DNA from: Oscillospiraceae bacterium
GTDB taxonomy: Bacteria > Bacillota > Clostridia > Saccharofermentanales > Saccharofermentanaceae
Assembly: GCA_902764825.1 (NCBI GenBank)
Contig: CACWXL010000007.1
Span: 18,222-82,221, forward strand
Length of the DNA: 64,000 nucleotides
Direction: 5' to 3'
Part shown: one piece after another, positions 6,597 to 15,741 of the stretch
Layout of the letters: the number at the start of each line of letters is the position of its first letter
How positions within the stretch are numbered: position 1 is the stretch's first letter
Program-made: the position numbers and the translations under genes
The notes under the pieces: generated by a model
What the model saw: the letters and a program-made list of their open reading frames with translations, nothing else
What the model was told of the DNA's origin: nothing
The model's database searches: none

Positions 6597-9287
6597 TTAA
6601 CCGTTAACCTGTGAAGCCAGGACTTCTTCAGCCTTTGCGAGAGCGTCAGCAAGCTTGGATACGTCCTTGCCGCCTGCCTGAGCCATGTCGGGACGTCCGC
6701 CGCCGCCACCGCCTGCGACCTTTGCAGCTTCCTTGATGATGTTGCCGCAGTGAGCACCCTTCTCATTAGCAGACTTGGTAGCCATAGCTGTGAAAAGGAG
6801 CTTGTCGCCGCCGTTAGCTGCGAGGAATACGACACCGCAGTCGAGCTTGTCACGGATCTTGTCTGCCGTGTCTCTCAATGCTGCCGCATCAGCTGCATCG
6901 CAGGAAGCGATGACTGCCTTGACGCCGCCGATATCCTTTGCGCCGGATACTGCGCTGTCAGCGAAAGAACCTGCCTTAGCCTTCTCGATCTCGGAAAGTT
7001 CCTTTTCGAGAGACTTAACTTCTGCGTGAAGAGCATCGATCCTCTCTACGATCTTATCCTTGGGAGTCTTAAGAGCAGAAGCTGCCTCATCGATGAGGTT
7101 CCTGTCTGCCTTGTTCATCTCATAGCACTTTGTACCTGTTACGGCTTCGATCCTTCTGATGCCTGCTGCGATACCCGATTCGGAAACGATCCTGAACTGG
7201 CCGATCTGTGCGCTGTTTGTAAGGTGCGTACCGCCACAGAACTCGAGATCGAACGGATTCTCAAATCCGCCTACTGCAACGACTCTTACGACTGCGCCGT
7301 ACTTCTCGCCGAAGATAGCCGTAGCGCCGAGCTTCTTTGCTTCTTCGATCGCAAGTACCTTTGTCTCAACAGGGAGAGCCTGAAGGACAACATCGTTTAC
7401 CATTTCCTCGACCTTAGCGATCTCTTCTGCAGTCATGGCCTGTGAGTTGTTGAAGTCGAATCTCAGACGGTCATTGCCTACATAAGAACCTGCCTGCTCA
7501 ACATGATCACCCAAGACCTTCTGAAGAGCTGAGAGCAGGATATGTGTAGCCGTATGGTTTCTTGCGATCGCAAGTCTGTTCTTCTTATCAACTTCGATGC
7601 TTACTGTCTCACCTGTGGATACTGTACCCTTAGTAACCTTAAGAGTATGGAGATACTTGCCCTGGGCATCCTTATCTACAGAGATTACCTCTGCTTCAAA
7701 GCCGTCAGTGAAGATCTTACCTTCATCGTGGATCTGACCGCCCATCGTAGCGTAAAGGACTGTCTTGTCCGTTACCACGATGATGTCATCGCCTTCTTCG
7801 GCACTGTCAACGACATTGAGCTTGCCGTCATCGTCAGACTTAAGAATGTAGATGACCTTTGCATCACACTTAAGGTCATCGTAACCGTCGTATTCTGTGG
7901 CATTGGAATCCTTGGCTACTTCATCAGGGATCTCGTTTACTGAAAGTGCAAGATCACCCTTTGCCTTTGTTGCAGCTCTTGCTGTCTCCTTCTGCTTTTC
8001 CATTGCAGCCTTGAAGCCTTCCTCATCGACCTTAAGGCCTTCCTCGGAAGCCATCTCGACAGTGAGTTCTATAGGGAATCCGAATGTATCGTAAAGATAG
8101 AATGCAGAATCGCCGTCGATAGCAGAAGAACCTGCTGCCTTCTTGTCATCTAATATCTTCTTGAACTCCTTGATGCCGTTCTCAAGCGTGCTCTCGAATC
8201 TTGCGATCTCCTTGTCGAGCTCGTTCAAGATGAACTCACGGTTCTTTGTAAGGAGCGGATAGCTGTCATCGTATACCTTGTCGATATAGATCTTTGCAAG
8301 ACCCAGGATCTGCTCTGTTGAAAGACCGAGTGTCCTTGCATGTCTTACGGCACGTCTGATGAGACGTCTTAATACGTAGCCTGCGCCTGCATTTGAAGGA
8401 ACGAGCTTGGCAGCGTCGCCGATCAGCATAACGCTTGTACGGATATGGTCAGCCAATACTCTCATTGACTTGGTGAGCTTCTCGTCTGAATCGTACTTAA
8501 CACCGGATGCGTTCTCAATGAAAGCTATAGCATCTGTAAAAAGGTCTGTCTTATAAACGTCCTTTGTTCCGTTAAGGAAAGCAAGGATCCTCTCAAGGCC
8601 CCAGCCTGTATCAACATTCTTCTGCTTGAGAGGTGTGAGATGGCCGTCCTGATGCTTCTCATACTGCATGAAAACGTCGTTGCCGATCTCTGTATACTTG
8701 CCGCAGGAGCATCCCGGACCGCAGTTCGGGCCGCAGTCAGGAACGTCAGCGATATAGAACATCTCGCTGTCCGGACCGCAGGGGCCGTACTCCAATCCCC
8801 ACCAGTTATCGTCTGCACCGAGATAGTAGATGTTCTCGGGCTTGAATCCGGAAGCGATCCTGAAGCCTGCACCTTCTTCGTCTCTCGGCGCGTTCTCATC
8901 GCCTGCGAAAACCGTAGCTGCAAGGTGATCCCTGTCGAAACCGAATACACCGGTAAGGAGTTCATAACTCCACTTGCATCTTTCTTCCTTGAAGTAGTCA
9001 CCAAGGCTCCAGCTGCCCATCATCTCAAAGAATGTAACGTGGCTCCTGTCACCTACTGAATCGATATCGTTTGTACGGACACATCCCTGTACATTGCAAA
9101 GCCTTGTTCCCAAGGGGTGCTTCTCGCCGAGAAGATAAGGCATCAGGGGCTGCATGCCGGCTACGTTGAACAAAACGCCTGTTGAACCGTCAGATACCAG
9201 TGAAACGGCACCTACGTCAACGTGACCTCTCTCTATATAAAATTCCTTCCAGGTCTTTCTGAGCTCTTTTGAAGTGAACTGTCTCAT
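6597..9287 (-). CDS. alaS: Alanine-tRNA ligase, divergent subtype
   Basis: A full-length 896-residue alanyl-tRNA synthetase. The class II core has RTND, FFEMMGSWSLGDYFK and the GWGLERI motif 3. The editing domain has HTATH and CGGTH, and the glycine-rich C-terminal domain ends in GGGGGGRPDMAQAGG. Two points are unusual: the common GNFSFGDYFK is GSWSLGDYFK, and after GPCGPDSEMF there is an insert with four clustered cysteines (residues about 183-195) that could bind a metal. This matches a less common branch of the family. AAGGAG precedes the ATG. A WYL regulator lies 75 bases upstream on the same strand. Confidence 0.97.
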   Translation of the reverse strand: MRQFTSKELRKTWKEFYIERGHVDVGAVSLVSDGSTGVLFNVAGMQPLMPYLLGEKHPLGTRLCNVQGCVRTNDIDSVGDRSHVTFFEMMGSWSLGDYFKEERCKWSYELLTGVFGFDRDHLAATVFAGDENAPRDEEGAGFRIASGFKPENIYYLGADDNWWGLEYGPCGPDSEMFYIADVPDCGPNCGPGCSCGKYTEIGNDVFMQYEKHQDGHLTPLKQKNVDTGWGLERILAFLNGTKDVYKTDLFTDAIAFIENASGVKYDSDEKLTKSMRVLADHIRTSVMLIGDAAKLVPSNAGAGYVLRRLIRRAVRHARTLGLSTEQILGLAKIYIDKVYDDSYPLLTKNREFILNELDKEIARFESTLENGIKEFKKILDDKKAAGSSAIDGDSAFYLYDTFGFPIELTVEMASEEGLKVDEEGFKAAMEKQKETARAATKAKGDLALSVNEIPDEVAKDSNATEYDGYDDLKCDAKVIYILKSDDDGKLNVVDSAEEGDDIIVVTDKTVLYATMGGQIHDEGKIFTDGFEAEVISVDKDAQGKYLHTLKVTKGTVSTGETVSIEVDKKNRLAIARNHTATHILLSALQKVLGDHVEQAGSYVGNDRLRFDFNNSQAMTAEEIAKVEEMVNDVVLQALPVETKVLAIEEAKKLGATAIFGEKYGAVVRVVAVGGFENPFDLEFCGGTHLTNSAQIGQFRIVSESGIAAGIRRIEAVTGTKCYEMNKADRNLIDEAASALKTPKDKIVERIDALHAEVKSLEKELSEIEKAKAGSFADSAVSGAKDIGGVKAVIASCDAADAAALRDTADKIRDKLDCGVVFLAANGGDKLLFTAMATKSANEKGAHCGNIIKEAAKVAGGGGGGRPDMAQAGGKDVSKLADALAKAEEVLASQVNG

Positions 9288-9362
9288 CGGGTGCTACTCC
9301 TTAATAATAATAAAACTTAGAAATTATAAATCGTTTGATTTCTCTTTGCAATCAGGATCAGA

Positions 9363-10457
9363 TCAGAGCTTTGCAAGTTTTGCCGCCCGGGCAGCCTTCC
9401 TTATATATTCACCGTATTCTTTGCAGATCTCTTCGTTGTCGATCTCGATATTTACGCCTTCGAATGTCGAGAGCTCGAAAAGGTCCGTGTAGAGCGTCGG
9501 TGCAAGGCCTGTCGTTACGCTTATCTTCAGTATTCCCTTGTCGAGCTTGGTGTCATCGGCGATCCTGACCTTGTCGCTTACCTTGGAACTGAACGCTCCA
9601 TAGGCCTTCAGCACGTCCTTTCTGGTCTTGCCGTTTATCGTTATCCCGAGCCGGATCATCCTGCTGCTCGAGAAAGCCGACAGCGAGTTGTTGATGAAGT
9701 CCTTAAGCTCCTGATTCCTCATTCTCTCATTCTTGTAATCGACATAAAGATGCTTGTCATCGAGCACGGAGATAGAAGCTATGCGGTCTACCCTGTAACG
9801 CCTTAAAGCCTTCGAGAGAGTATGGTCCCTCTCAAGTCCCTTGGACTCCTCGTTGTCGATCGCAATAAGGTAATAGCAGTTGTTCTCCCAGTCAAGCGCC
9901 ATGGGAGATACTATCTTGTCAGTCTTCTCGGTCAGGCTTTTCCCGAGCATGTAACCGTATGAGATCTTTAAAGCGCGGCTCTCCTCGATCCCGCTCCTGA
10001 TGTTGTTTAAGAGGAGAATGCTCTTCCTGTCCATCTTCTCGTAGTGAGGATAAAGAGCCCTGTTCTGATAGCCTTCAGGGAAATATGTCGGGAACATCTT
10101 GATGATCTTCTCGCAAAGATCCGAATCGACGAAAGTCGTCGTGCTGATCGCATCCACGATGAGCCTTGCCTCATCGATAAGGATCTCGTCCTTAAGCTCG
10201 GATCTCCTGTATTTCTTGCCTTCCGTATAGATCCAGTCACTGTCATTTGTCTGTCCGGATTTCTGCACATATTCGTTGATCTTGCTGATGTCAGCATAGA
10301 TGGATTTGCGCTCAAAAGTAGTGCCCGTATTCTCTTCGAGATATGAGATCAGTTCGCTTACGGACACGGCTTCCTTACCGCCTTCGGCACTGACCTGATT
10401 CTTGAAATAATCGTATATGAACAAGATCTTGAGTTTAGATAATTCACTGTTTGCCAT
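9363..10457 (-). CDS. WYL-domain transcriptional regulator
   Basis: A 364-residue regulator. Residues 5-65 form a DeoR/YafY-like winged helix (FERKSIYADISKINEYV is the recognition region). The WYL domain follows around residues 150-230, with SPMALDWENNCYYLIAID in place of the WYL core and RRYRVDRI after it, and the last 90 residues fit the WCX extension. WYL domains sense ligands, often nucleic acids or nucleotides. The gene may read through into alaS. An inverted repeat covers its own -10 at 10493-10510, suggesting autoregulation. Confidence 0.85.
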   Translation of the reverse strand: MANSELSKLKILFIYDYFKNQVSAEGGKEAVSVSELISYLEENTGTTFERKSIYADISKINEYVQKSGQTNDSDWIYTEGKKYRRSELKDEILIDEARLIVDAISTTTFVDSDLCEKIIKMFPTYFPEGYQNRALYPHYEKMDRKSILLLNNIRSGIEESRALKISYGYMLGKSLTEKTDKIVSPMALDWENNCYYLIAIDNEESKGLERDHTLSKALRRYRVDRIASISVLDDKHLYVDYKNERMRNQELKDFINNSLSAFSSSRMIRLGITINGKTRKDVLKAYGAFSSKVSDKVRIADDTKLDKGILKISVTTGLAPTLYTDLFELSTFEGVNIEIDNEEICKEYGEYIRKAARAAKLAKL

Positions 10458-10492
10458 AAGTCTCGCCTCCGGAAGTTTTCAGATGAAATAAT

Positions 10493-10510
10493 AGTACCAT
10501 TATATGTACT
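10493..10510 (-). promoter_or_regulatory. Palindromic operator over the WYL gene's -10
   Basis: AGTACCATTATATGTACT has perfect 5-base inverted arms, AGTAC and GTACT, eight bases apart. The spacer contains, on the minus strand, the TATAAT -10 of the WYL gene about 40 bases before its ATG. A dimeric regulator bound here would block the promoter; the WYL protein itself is the obvious candidate. Confidence 0.45.
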
Positions 10511-10621
10511 TTGGGTTAAGTGCATCACGGATTTGTTTACAGGTGCTTTAAGTCTTTGCACGCAGAAGCGCCAATAACACTTAAAAAACACTCATTTTAT
10601 CCCCAAAACAGCCCCTGACCG

Positions 10622-10630
10622 TGATAGAAT
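10622..10630 (+). promoter_or_regulatory. Extended -10 promoter of the DUF1015 operon
   Basis: TGA-TAGAAT is a near-perfect extended -10, 36 bases before the GTG start. No clear -35 was found. Confidence 0.45.
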
Positions 10631-10665
10631 GTTAAGACTTTTATTGTTTAGAGGGTGTATATAAA

Positions 10666-11928
10666 GTGAGAACTATCAAAGATCTCGGCTTTGCGGTGCC
10701 GGATATCCTTATTCCGCAACAGGGAACAGACTTCAAGAAATGGGCAGTAATCGCCTGCGATCAATATACTTCGGAACCTGAATACTGGGAGAGCTGCGAG
10801 AAAGAGGTAGGAGATGCTCCTTCCACATTGAATCTCGTTCTTCCCGAAGTTTATCTCGGAACGGACAAAGAGACCGTAAAGCTCGGTTCCATTGCACAAA
10901 CAGCAAGAAAATACCTTGATGAAGGCATTCTTACAAGCCTCGGCACAGGCTTCATCCTGGTAGACAGAGCTACTGAGCTCCATCCTTCGAGAAAGGGCCT
11001 CATGGCTGCAATAGACCTTGAAGGCTACAGCTTCGAACCCGGCAACAAGAACATATGCAGGGCAACCGAAGGAACGGTCCTCTCCAGGATCCCTCCGAGA
11101 GTAAGGATCAGGGCTAATTCGCCTCTGGAACTTCCGCACATCATGATCCTCATAGATGATCCTGAGGGCTTAACGATCGAGAAGGCTTTCAGCATGGCAG
11201 CAGAAGAAGGCTTGAAGCCTTTATATGACACTGACCTCATGCTCGGTTCAGGCCACATCTCAGGGACATTCATTCCTGACGGCACTCCCATCGCAGAATC
11301 AATAACCGCAGGCCTTGCAAAGCTTAAGGCAGATAACTCCGACGGCCTGCTGTTCCTTGTCGGTGACGGCAACCACTCACTGGCTTCCGCTAAAGCTCAC
11401 TGGGAGAACATAAGAGAGACTCTTTCTGATGAAGAGAAGCTCTGCCACCCTGCAAGATATGCACTCGCAGAGATCGTAAACATCCATGATAAGGGACTTG
11501 ATTTCGAGCCCATCCACAGAGTCGTTTTCAATATTTCAGGTGAGGAATTCATCGCTAAGGCCAAGGAATATTTCAAGGACAACGGCATCGTGCTTAACGG
11601 TTCCGACGAAGGGCTGCAGACATTCGTTGTCGTTACGGAAGGCGCTGAAGATGTCAAAGTATCTCTGGCAAATCCTCCCCACACCCTGGCCGTAGGTTCC
11701 GTTCAGATGATGATAGACAGCTTAGGTCTTGAGTGCGATTACATCCACGGCGAAGATTCCGTAAGAAAGCTTGCAACATCAGGCAATACGGGAATCCTCG
11801 TACCCGCCATAAGCAAAGACACTTTCTTCGCTACAGTCGAGAAGGAAGGCGTATTCCCCAGAAAGACATTCTCTATGGGCGAAGCTTTTGAGAAGAGATT
11901 TTACCTTGAGGCAAAGAAGATCGAATAA
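10666..11928 (+). CDS. DUF1015 family protein
   Basis: A 420-residue protein of the DUF1015 (COG4198) family. The N-terminal VPQQGTDFKKW-like segment (here LIPQQGTDFKKW), the WAVIACDQYTSEPEYW motif and VGDGNHSLASAKAHWE around residue 230 are hallmarks. The biochemical function is unknown. In many genomes the family sits near serine biosynthesis genes; here serA and an aminotransferase lie about 6 kb away on the other strand, so the link is loose. The start is GTG, supported by GAGGG ten bases upstream. The gene overlaps the next one by one base (TAATG). Confidence 0.85.
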   Translation: MRTIKDLGFAVPDILIPQQGTDFKKWAVIACDQYTSEPEYWESCEKEVGDAPSTLNLVLPEVYLGTDKETVKLGSIAQTARKYLDEGILTSLGTGFILVDRATELHPSRKGLMAAIDLEGYSFEPGNKNICRATEGTVLSRIPPRVRIRANSPLELPHIMILIDDPEGLTIEKAFSMAAEEGLKPLYDTDLMLGSGHISGTFIPDGTPIAESITAGLAKLKADNSDGLLFLVGDGNHSLASAKAHWENIRETLSDEEKLCHPARYALAEIVNIHDKGLDFEPIHRVVFNISGEEFIAKAKEYFKDNGIVLNGSDEGLQTFVVVTEGAEDVKVSLANPPHTLAVGSVQMMIDSLGLECDYIHGEDSVRKLATSGNTGILVPAISKDTFFATVEKEGVFPRKTFSMGEAFEKRFYLEAKKIE

Positions 11929-13079
11929 TGGATCCTGAGAACGAATCGTTAAATGAGAAGAAAACAGTCTGCATCATAGGATCCGGTCTGTCGGGCCTTA
12001 CCTGCGGAATGAAGCTTGCCAAGGCAGGCTTCAATGTTACTGTCGTTGAGGAGCTTGCTTCTCCCGGCGGTCTTCTTGCTTATACCAGGATCGGAAGAGA
12101 GTATTTGGAACTCCTCCCCCACCATTTGAGAAAGAGCGACAAGGCTTTGCTCGCGCTCTCGAAAGAGATGGGCGTTGACGACAAGATCTCCTGGTTCGAT
12201 TCGGCTTGGTCCGGCAAAGCATCCCACCGCAAGGTCGGTTACTATGAGGGCGGTTTTGCATGCCTCATTTCAAGCCTCATGCAGGCCATAACGGATAACG
12301 GAGGAAAGATCTGCTATTCGACTACTGTGGCAGAGATCGCAAGGCTCGGCAACGGCATGTACAGAACGAGCTGCATCCTTTCGAACTCCACAAGGGTCGT
12401 TATCGACACCGCTTATGTTGTTTTCACGGGCTCTTGCAGAACATTCGTAAACGTAAGCCACGGACTTCCTATCCCGCTTGATGTCAGGGATATCCTTATG
12501 AACGTCACATACAGTGCGAAGATCACTGCCATGATGGTAATGAAGCATGAGGTATCCCAGATGTTCTATCAGGTACCGCCTGCTGATTCAGGGCTTCCTT
12601 TCAAGGCAATAATCAACCACACAAGCGCTTTCGGAGATCGCAGTTACGGCGGTTCTGTCGTATATCTCGTAGGTTCCTGCTCCATCACGGATGCACTCTG
12701 GATCGATTCCGATGCCGAGATCATGCTCAAGTATTTCGCAGGCCTGCGCAAGCTCTATCCGTCACTCCGTAAGTCCGATGTCAAATCGTGGCGTCTTACC
12801 AAGACGAGATATGCGCTCACTACTCAGTATCCTGAGATCGATCTTACAAACCCCTGCGAGAATCTCTATGTATGCTCAACGGGTCTTACTAAATATGCCA
12901 CCAATGACACGCCCGAGAACCATATGGACTCGGTCGTAAGTCTCGCGGGAAAGATCAGTTCCGAGATAATCAGATCTTATGAGGATTCCCTTTTAAGAAA
13001 GACTGAAGCAGCTCCCGTAACTGAACTCAATACCCAGGAAATAATAACAAAAGATTCATTTGAAGGAGTTCTGTCATGA
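11928..13079 (+). CDS. FAD/NAD(P)-dependent oxidoreductase
   Basis: A 383-residue flavoprotein of the amine oxidase / phytoene desaturase superfamily. The N-terminal dinucleotide fold reads IIGSGLSGLTCGMKLAKAG, ends its second strand with VVEE and is followed by PGG, the classic FAD-binding pattern. Near the C-terminus LYVCSTGLTKYA plays the role of the second FAD contact. The substrate is unknown. It is translationally coupled at both ends: its ATG overlaps the DUF1015 stop and its stop overlaps the DUF2298 start (ATGA). That suggests it modifies a lipid or sugar used by the membrane protein. Confidence 0.8.
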   Translation: MDPENESLNEKKTVCIIGSGLSGLTCGMKLAKAGFNVTVVEELASPGGLLAYTRIGREYLELLPHHLRKSDKALLALSKEMGVDDKISWFDSAWSGKASHRKVGYYEGGFACLISSLMQAITDNGGKICYSTTVAEIARLGNGMYRTSCILSNSTRVVIDTAYVVFTGSCRTFVNVSHGLPIPLDVRDILMNVTYSAKITAMMVMKHEVSQMFYQVPPADSGLPFKAIINHTSAFGDRSYGGSVVYLVGSCSITDALWIDSDAEIMLKYFAGLRKLYPSLRKSDVKSWRLTKTRYALTTQYPEIDLTNPCENLYVCSTGLTKYATNDTPENHMDSVVSLAGKISSEIIRSYEDSLLRKTEAAPVTELNTQEIITKDSFEGVLS

Positions 13080-15739
13080 GTAAGGTTTACGAGGATTCCA
13101 GATTCGGCCCTACATCACCTCTGCGTTATTTTCTGTTCTTATTACCATTTGCAATAGCAACGATGCTCGGTGTCTTCACCATGAGGAGCAAGGATACGGC
13201 ACCCTGCCTCTGGTGGGCTTTCTTCCTCCTGCTCATAGGCATCGTAACTTTGCCTCTCGCGACCAAACTCTGGGAGAATTTCTCATCAGGAGGCTTTTTC
13301 CTGTCACAGGCAATGGGCCTTATTCTCACAAGCCTTGTATTGTGGACATTGATCCACATTAAGATATTCAGACTGAATGTCTTATGCATCTTCTTATCTG
13401 CACTCATAGTCGCTTTGTGCTGCTATATCCCTAAGACATTCAGGCAGTCACTCATCAAGAAACTGAACAGCGAAGGCTTCATCGAAGCTGCTGTGGTCGA
13501 AGAGACCGTTTTCCTCGTGATCTTTATCCTCATGTGCTATTTCAAGGGCTTCCTTCCTGACATCAACGGTCAGGAGAAGTTCATGGACTACGGCTTCATA
13601 ATGTCGATGCTCAGGAACGACAAGCTTCCTGCAAACGACATGTGGCTTTCGGGAAAATCGATCAACTACTATTACTTCGGCCAGTATATCTGGGCAGTCG
13701 TGATCAAGGCTACGGGCGTTAAGACCGGCATCGGCTATAATCTCGCGATGTGCTCTGCTACGGCTATCCCGTTTGCTATGAGCTTTTCCATCGGCAAGTT
13801 CCTTATCGAGGCTTCTTCAATGAAGGGCTTCATGGAGAACAAGATCGTCAAGTATGTTGCAGGTTTCTTTACAGGGTGCGCGGTCTCATTGTGGGGCAAT
13901 TCACACTCTTTCTTCTACGATGAGAACAGCATCGGAAACGGACTTCTTACCACATTCAGCAATTGGGGCATCAACGTCGGCAGGACAGACGGATTCTTTT
14001 ATCCTGACAGTACGAGATACATCGGATGGAACCCTGAGATCGAGATAAACGGAGGAGATCACACTATCCATGAATTCCCCTTCTATTCCTATCTCGTAGG
14101 CGACCTTCACGCTCATGTAATCTCGATGATGATAGTCCTTCTGATAACGGCGGTCCTCCTGTCACTCATAAGCTCAGTCAGACTCCCGTCAGCAGAAGAA
14201 GCAGGCATCGTTCCCGGGCTGGACAACTTAAGTTCTGAGCATTCGAGATTGGTTCCTGAAGTAAAGTCGTCCATAAGTCTCCATCTCGTTCTGTGCGCTG
14301 TTCTTTTAGGATGCGCCCAGATGACAAACTATTGGGACTTCCTTATCTATTTCATTTACTGTGCGATGGCCTTGCTGATAGTAAATACGATCAAAACGCC
14401 TATATTCGCTAATCCCCTTGGCATAGTCGTATTCCTCGTAAACGTCGGCGGAATACTCCTGATATACCTTTCACAGGGAAGCAGCCCTCTTGCGCTCTAC
14501 GCTCTTGAAGCACTGCTCATGGTAGCGGCATTCCTGTTCTGCGTCATCAATCCTTCGGCGCTTCCGAGGACATCTTTCCAGATGAGCTTCCTGTTCACTT
14601 TTGCCACGCTCACGGCGCTCTCGTTCAATCTGAACTTCGACATGATCTCCAATTCATTGGGCAAGGTCAAGAACCATTCGCCTTTGTATCAGCTCTACAT
14701 CCTGTACGGTACACACGTTATAATCTGCGTCGTTTTCCTGATCATCGTTTTCGCAACCAAGAATTATATGCTCGTATCTTCAGCCAAGGCCAGGAAGATG
14801 AGCGGCAGTGCACCCGTGATCGGTGACGGCAGCTCTTATAACAACCCTGTCCAGGCTTTCTTTGCACAGCGCAACCTCATAGACATCTTCGTATGCGGAA
14901 TGACCGTAGTCGGCCTCATGATGATCATCGCACCTGAGATCTTCTATGTAAGAGACATCTATACATCAGGATATCTCCGTTCAAACACGATGTTTAAGTT
15001 CTGCTTTGCGGCATTCATTATCCTTTCCATTGCAATGATCTATTCTGTCGTAAGACTCATATGGTTCGTAAACAAGAACGGTAAATATTCCAGCGCTTTG
15101 TTTGCCGTTGCGATAGTATTTGCACTCATGCTCTTCGTACCTGCCCATTACACGATGGCATCCCTGAAGCAGCGCTGCGGACAGGAGCTTAAGAAAGAGG
15201 ACTACAAGAGCATCGACGGTACGGCGTACCTCAGTTACCATACCTCCAACCAGGTATCCGAGAATTATGGCGGAAATCTCATGTCTTATAAGTACTGCAT
15301 TGACTGGTTCAATTCTGAGGTCAAGGGCGATCCCGTCATCTGCGAAGCTTACGGAGACAGCTACACTGACAGCTGCATTATCTCGGCTTACACAGGTCTT
15401 CCCACGGTCTTCGGATGGCAGACACATGAGTGGCTCTGGAGATTCCACGGAATCGTTGACGAGGAAAAGGATCTTCTGGTATCAGACCCTGACAATGACG
15501 TATTTAAGATCTACATAGATCCCAGACATGCTGATGTTAATACAATCTACTTCAGCGAGTCACCGGAAGAAGTTCAGTCCGTGATCGACAAGTATCAGAT
15601 CCAATATATCGTTGTCGGTGATATGGAGCGTTTCAAGTTCGGTTACGACAATACCTATGTCATTTCACAGCTGGGCACACCGGTCTTCAATTATGACACG
15701 CTCACGGTCTATAAGGTAACACCTTCTCCTGTTGCCTGA
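13076..15739 (+). CDS. DUF2298 giant membrane protein
   Basis: An 887-residue protein with around 16 hydrophobic segments. The element SINYYYFGQY near residue 200 is the signature of the DUF2298 or Chlor_Arch_YYY family, and GFLPDINGQEKFMDYGF just before it is also typical. HAHV near FYSYLVGDLHAHV fits the family. These proteins look like GT-C glycosyltransferases: polytopic, with acidic residues at the first extracellular loop and a soluble C-terminal domain (about 690-887). No activity has been assigned to my knowledge. It ends the DUF1015-oxidoreductase-DUF2298 operon. Confidence 0.85.
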   Translation: MSKVYEDSRFGPTSPLRYFLFLLPFAIATMLGVFTMRSKDTAPCLWWAFFLLLIGIVTLPLATKLWENFSSGGFFLSQAMGLILTSLVLWTLIHIKIFRLNVLCIFLSALIVALCCYIPKTFRQSLIKKLNSEGFIEAAVVEETVFLVIFILMCYFKGFLPDINGQEKFMDYGFIMSMLRNDKLPANDMWLSGKSINYYYFGQYIWAVVIKATGVKTGIGYNLAMCSATAIPFAMSFSIGKFLIEASSMKGFMENKIVKYVAGFFTGCAVSLWGNSHSFFYDENSIGNGLLTTFSNWGINVGRTDGFFYPDSTRYIGWNPEIEINGGDHTIHEFPFYSYLVGDLHAHVISMMIVLLITAVLLSLISSVRLPSAEEAGIVPGLDNLSSEHSRLVPEVKSSISLHLVLCAVLLGCAQMTNYWDFLIYFIYCAMALLIVNTIKTPIFANPLGIVVFLVNVGGILLIYLSQGSSPLALYALEALLMVAAFLFCVINPSALPRTSFQMSFLFTFATLTALSFNLNFDMISNSLGKVKNHSPLYQLYILYGTHVIICVVFLIIVFATKNYMLVSSAKARKMSGSAPVIGDGSSYNNPVQAFFAQRNLIDIFVCGMTVVGLMMIIAPEIFYVRDIYTSGYLRSNTMFKFCFAAFIILSIAMIYSVVRLIWFVNKNGKYSSALFAVAIVFALMLFVPAHYTMASLKQRCGQELKKEDYKSIDGTAYLSYHTSNQVSENYGGNLMSYKYCIDWFNSEVKGDPVICEAYGDSYTDSCIISAYTGLPTVFGWQTHEWLWRFHGIVDEEKDLLVSDPDNDVFKIYIDPRHADVNTIYFSESPEEVQSVIDKYQIQYIVVGDMERFKFGYDNTYVISQLGTPVFNYDTLTVYKVTPSPVA

Positions 15740-15741
15740 TC

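Noticed and set aside
6750..7445. 231-codon plus-strand frame opposite alaS
   Set aside because: It lies wholly within alaS on the other strand and shows cysteine-rich shadow composition and no domain.
9288..9362. Possible T-box leader for alaS
   Set aside because: The 75-base gap is too short, and no T-box sequence, specifier loop or terminator was found.
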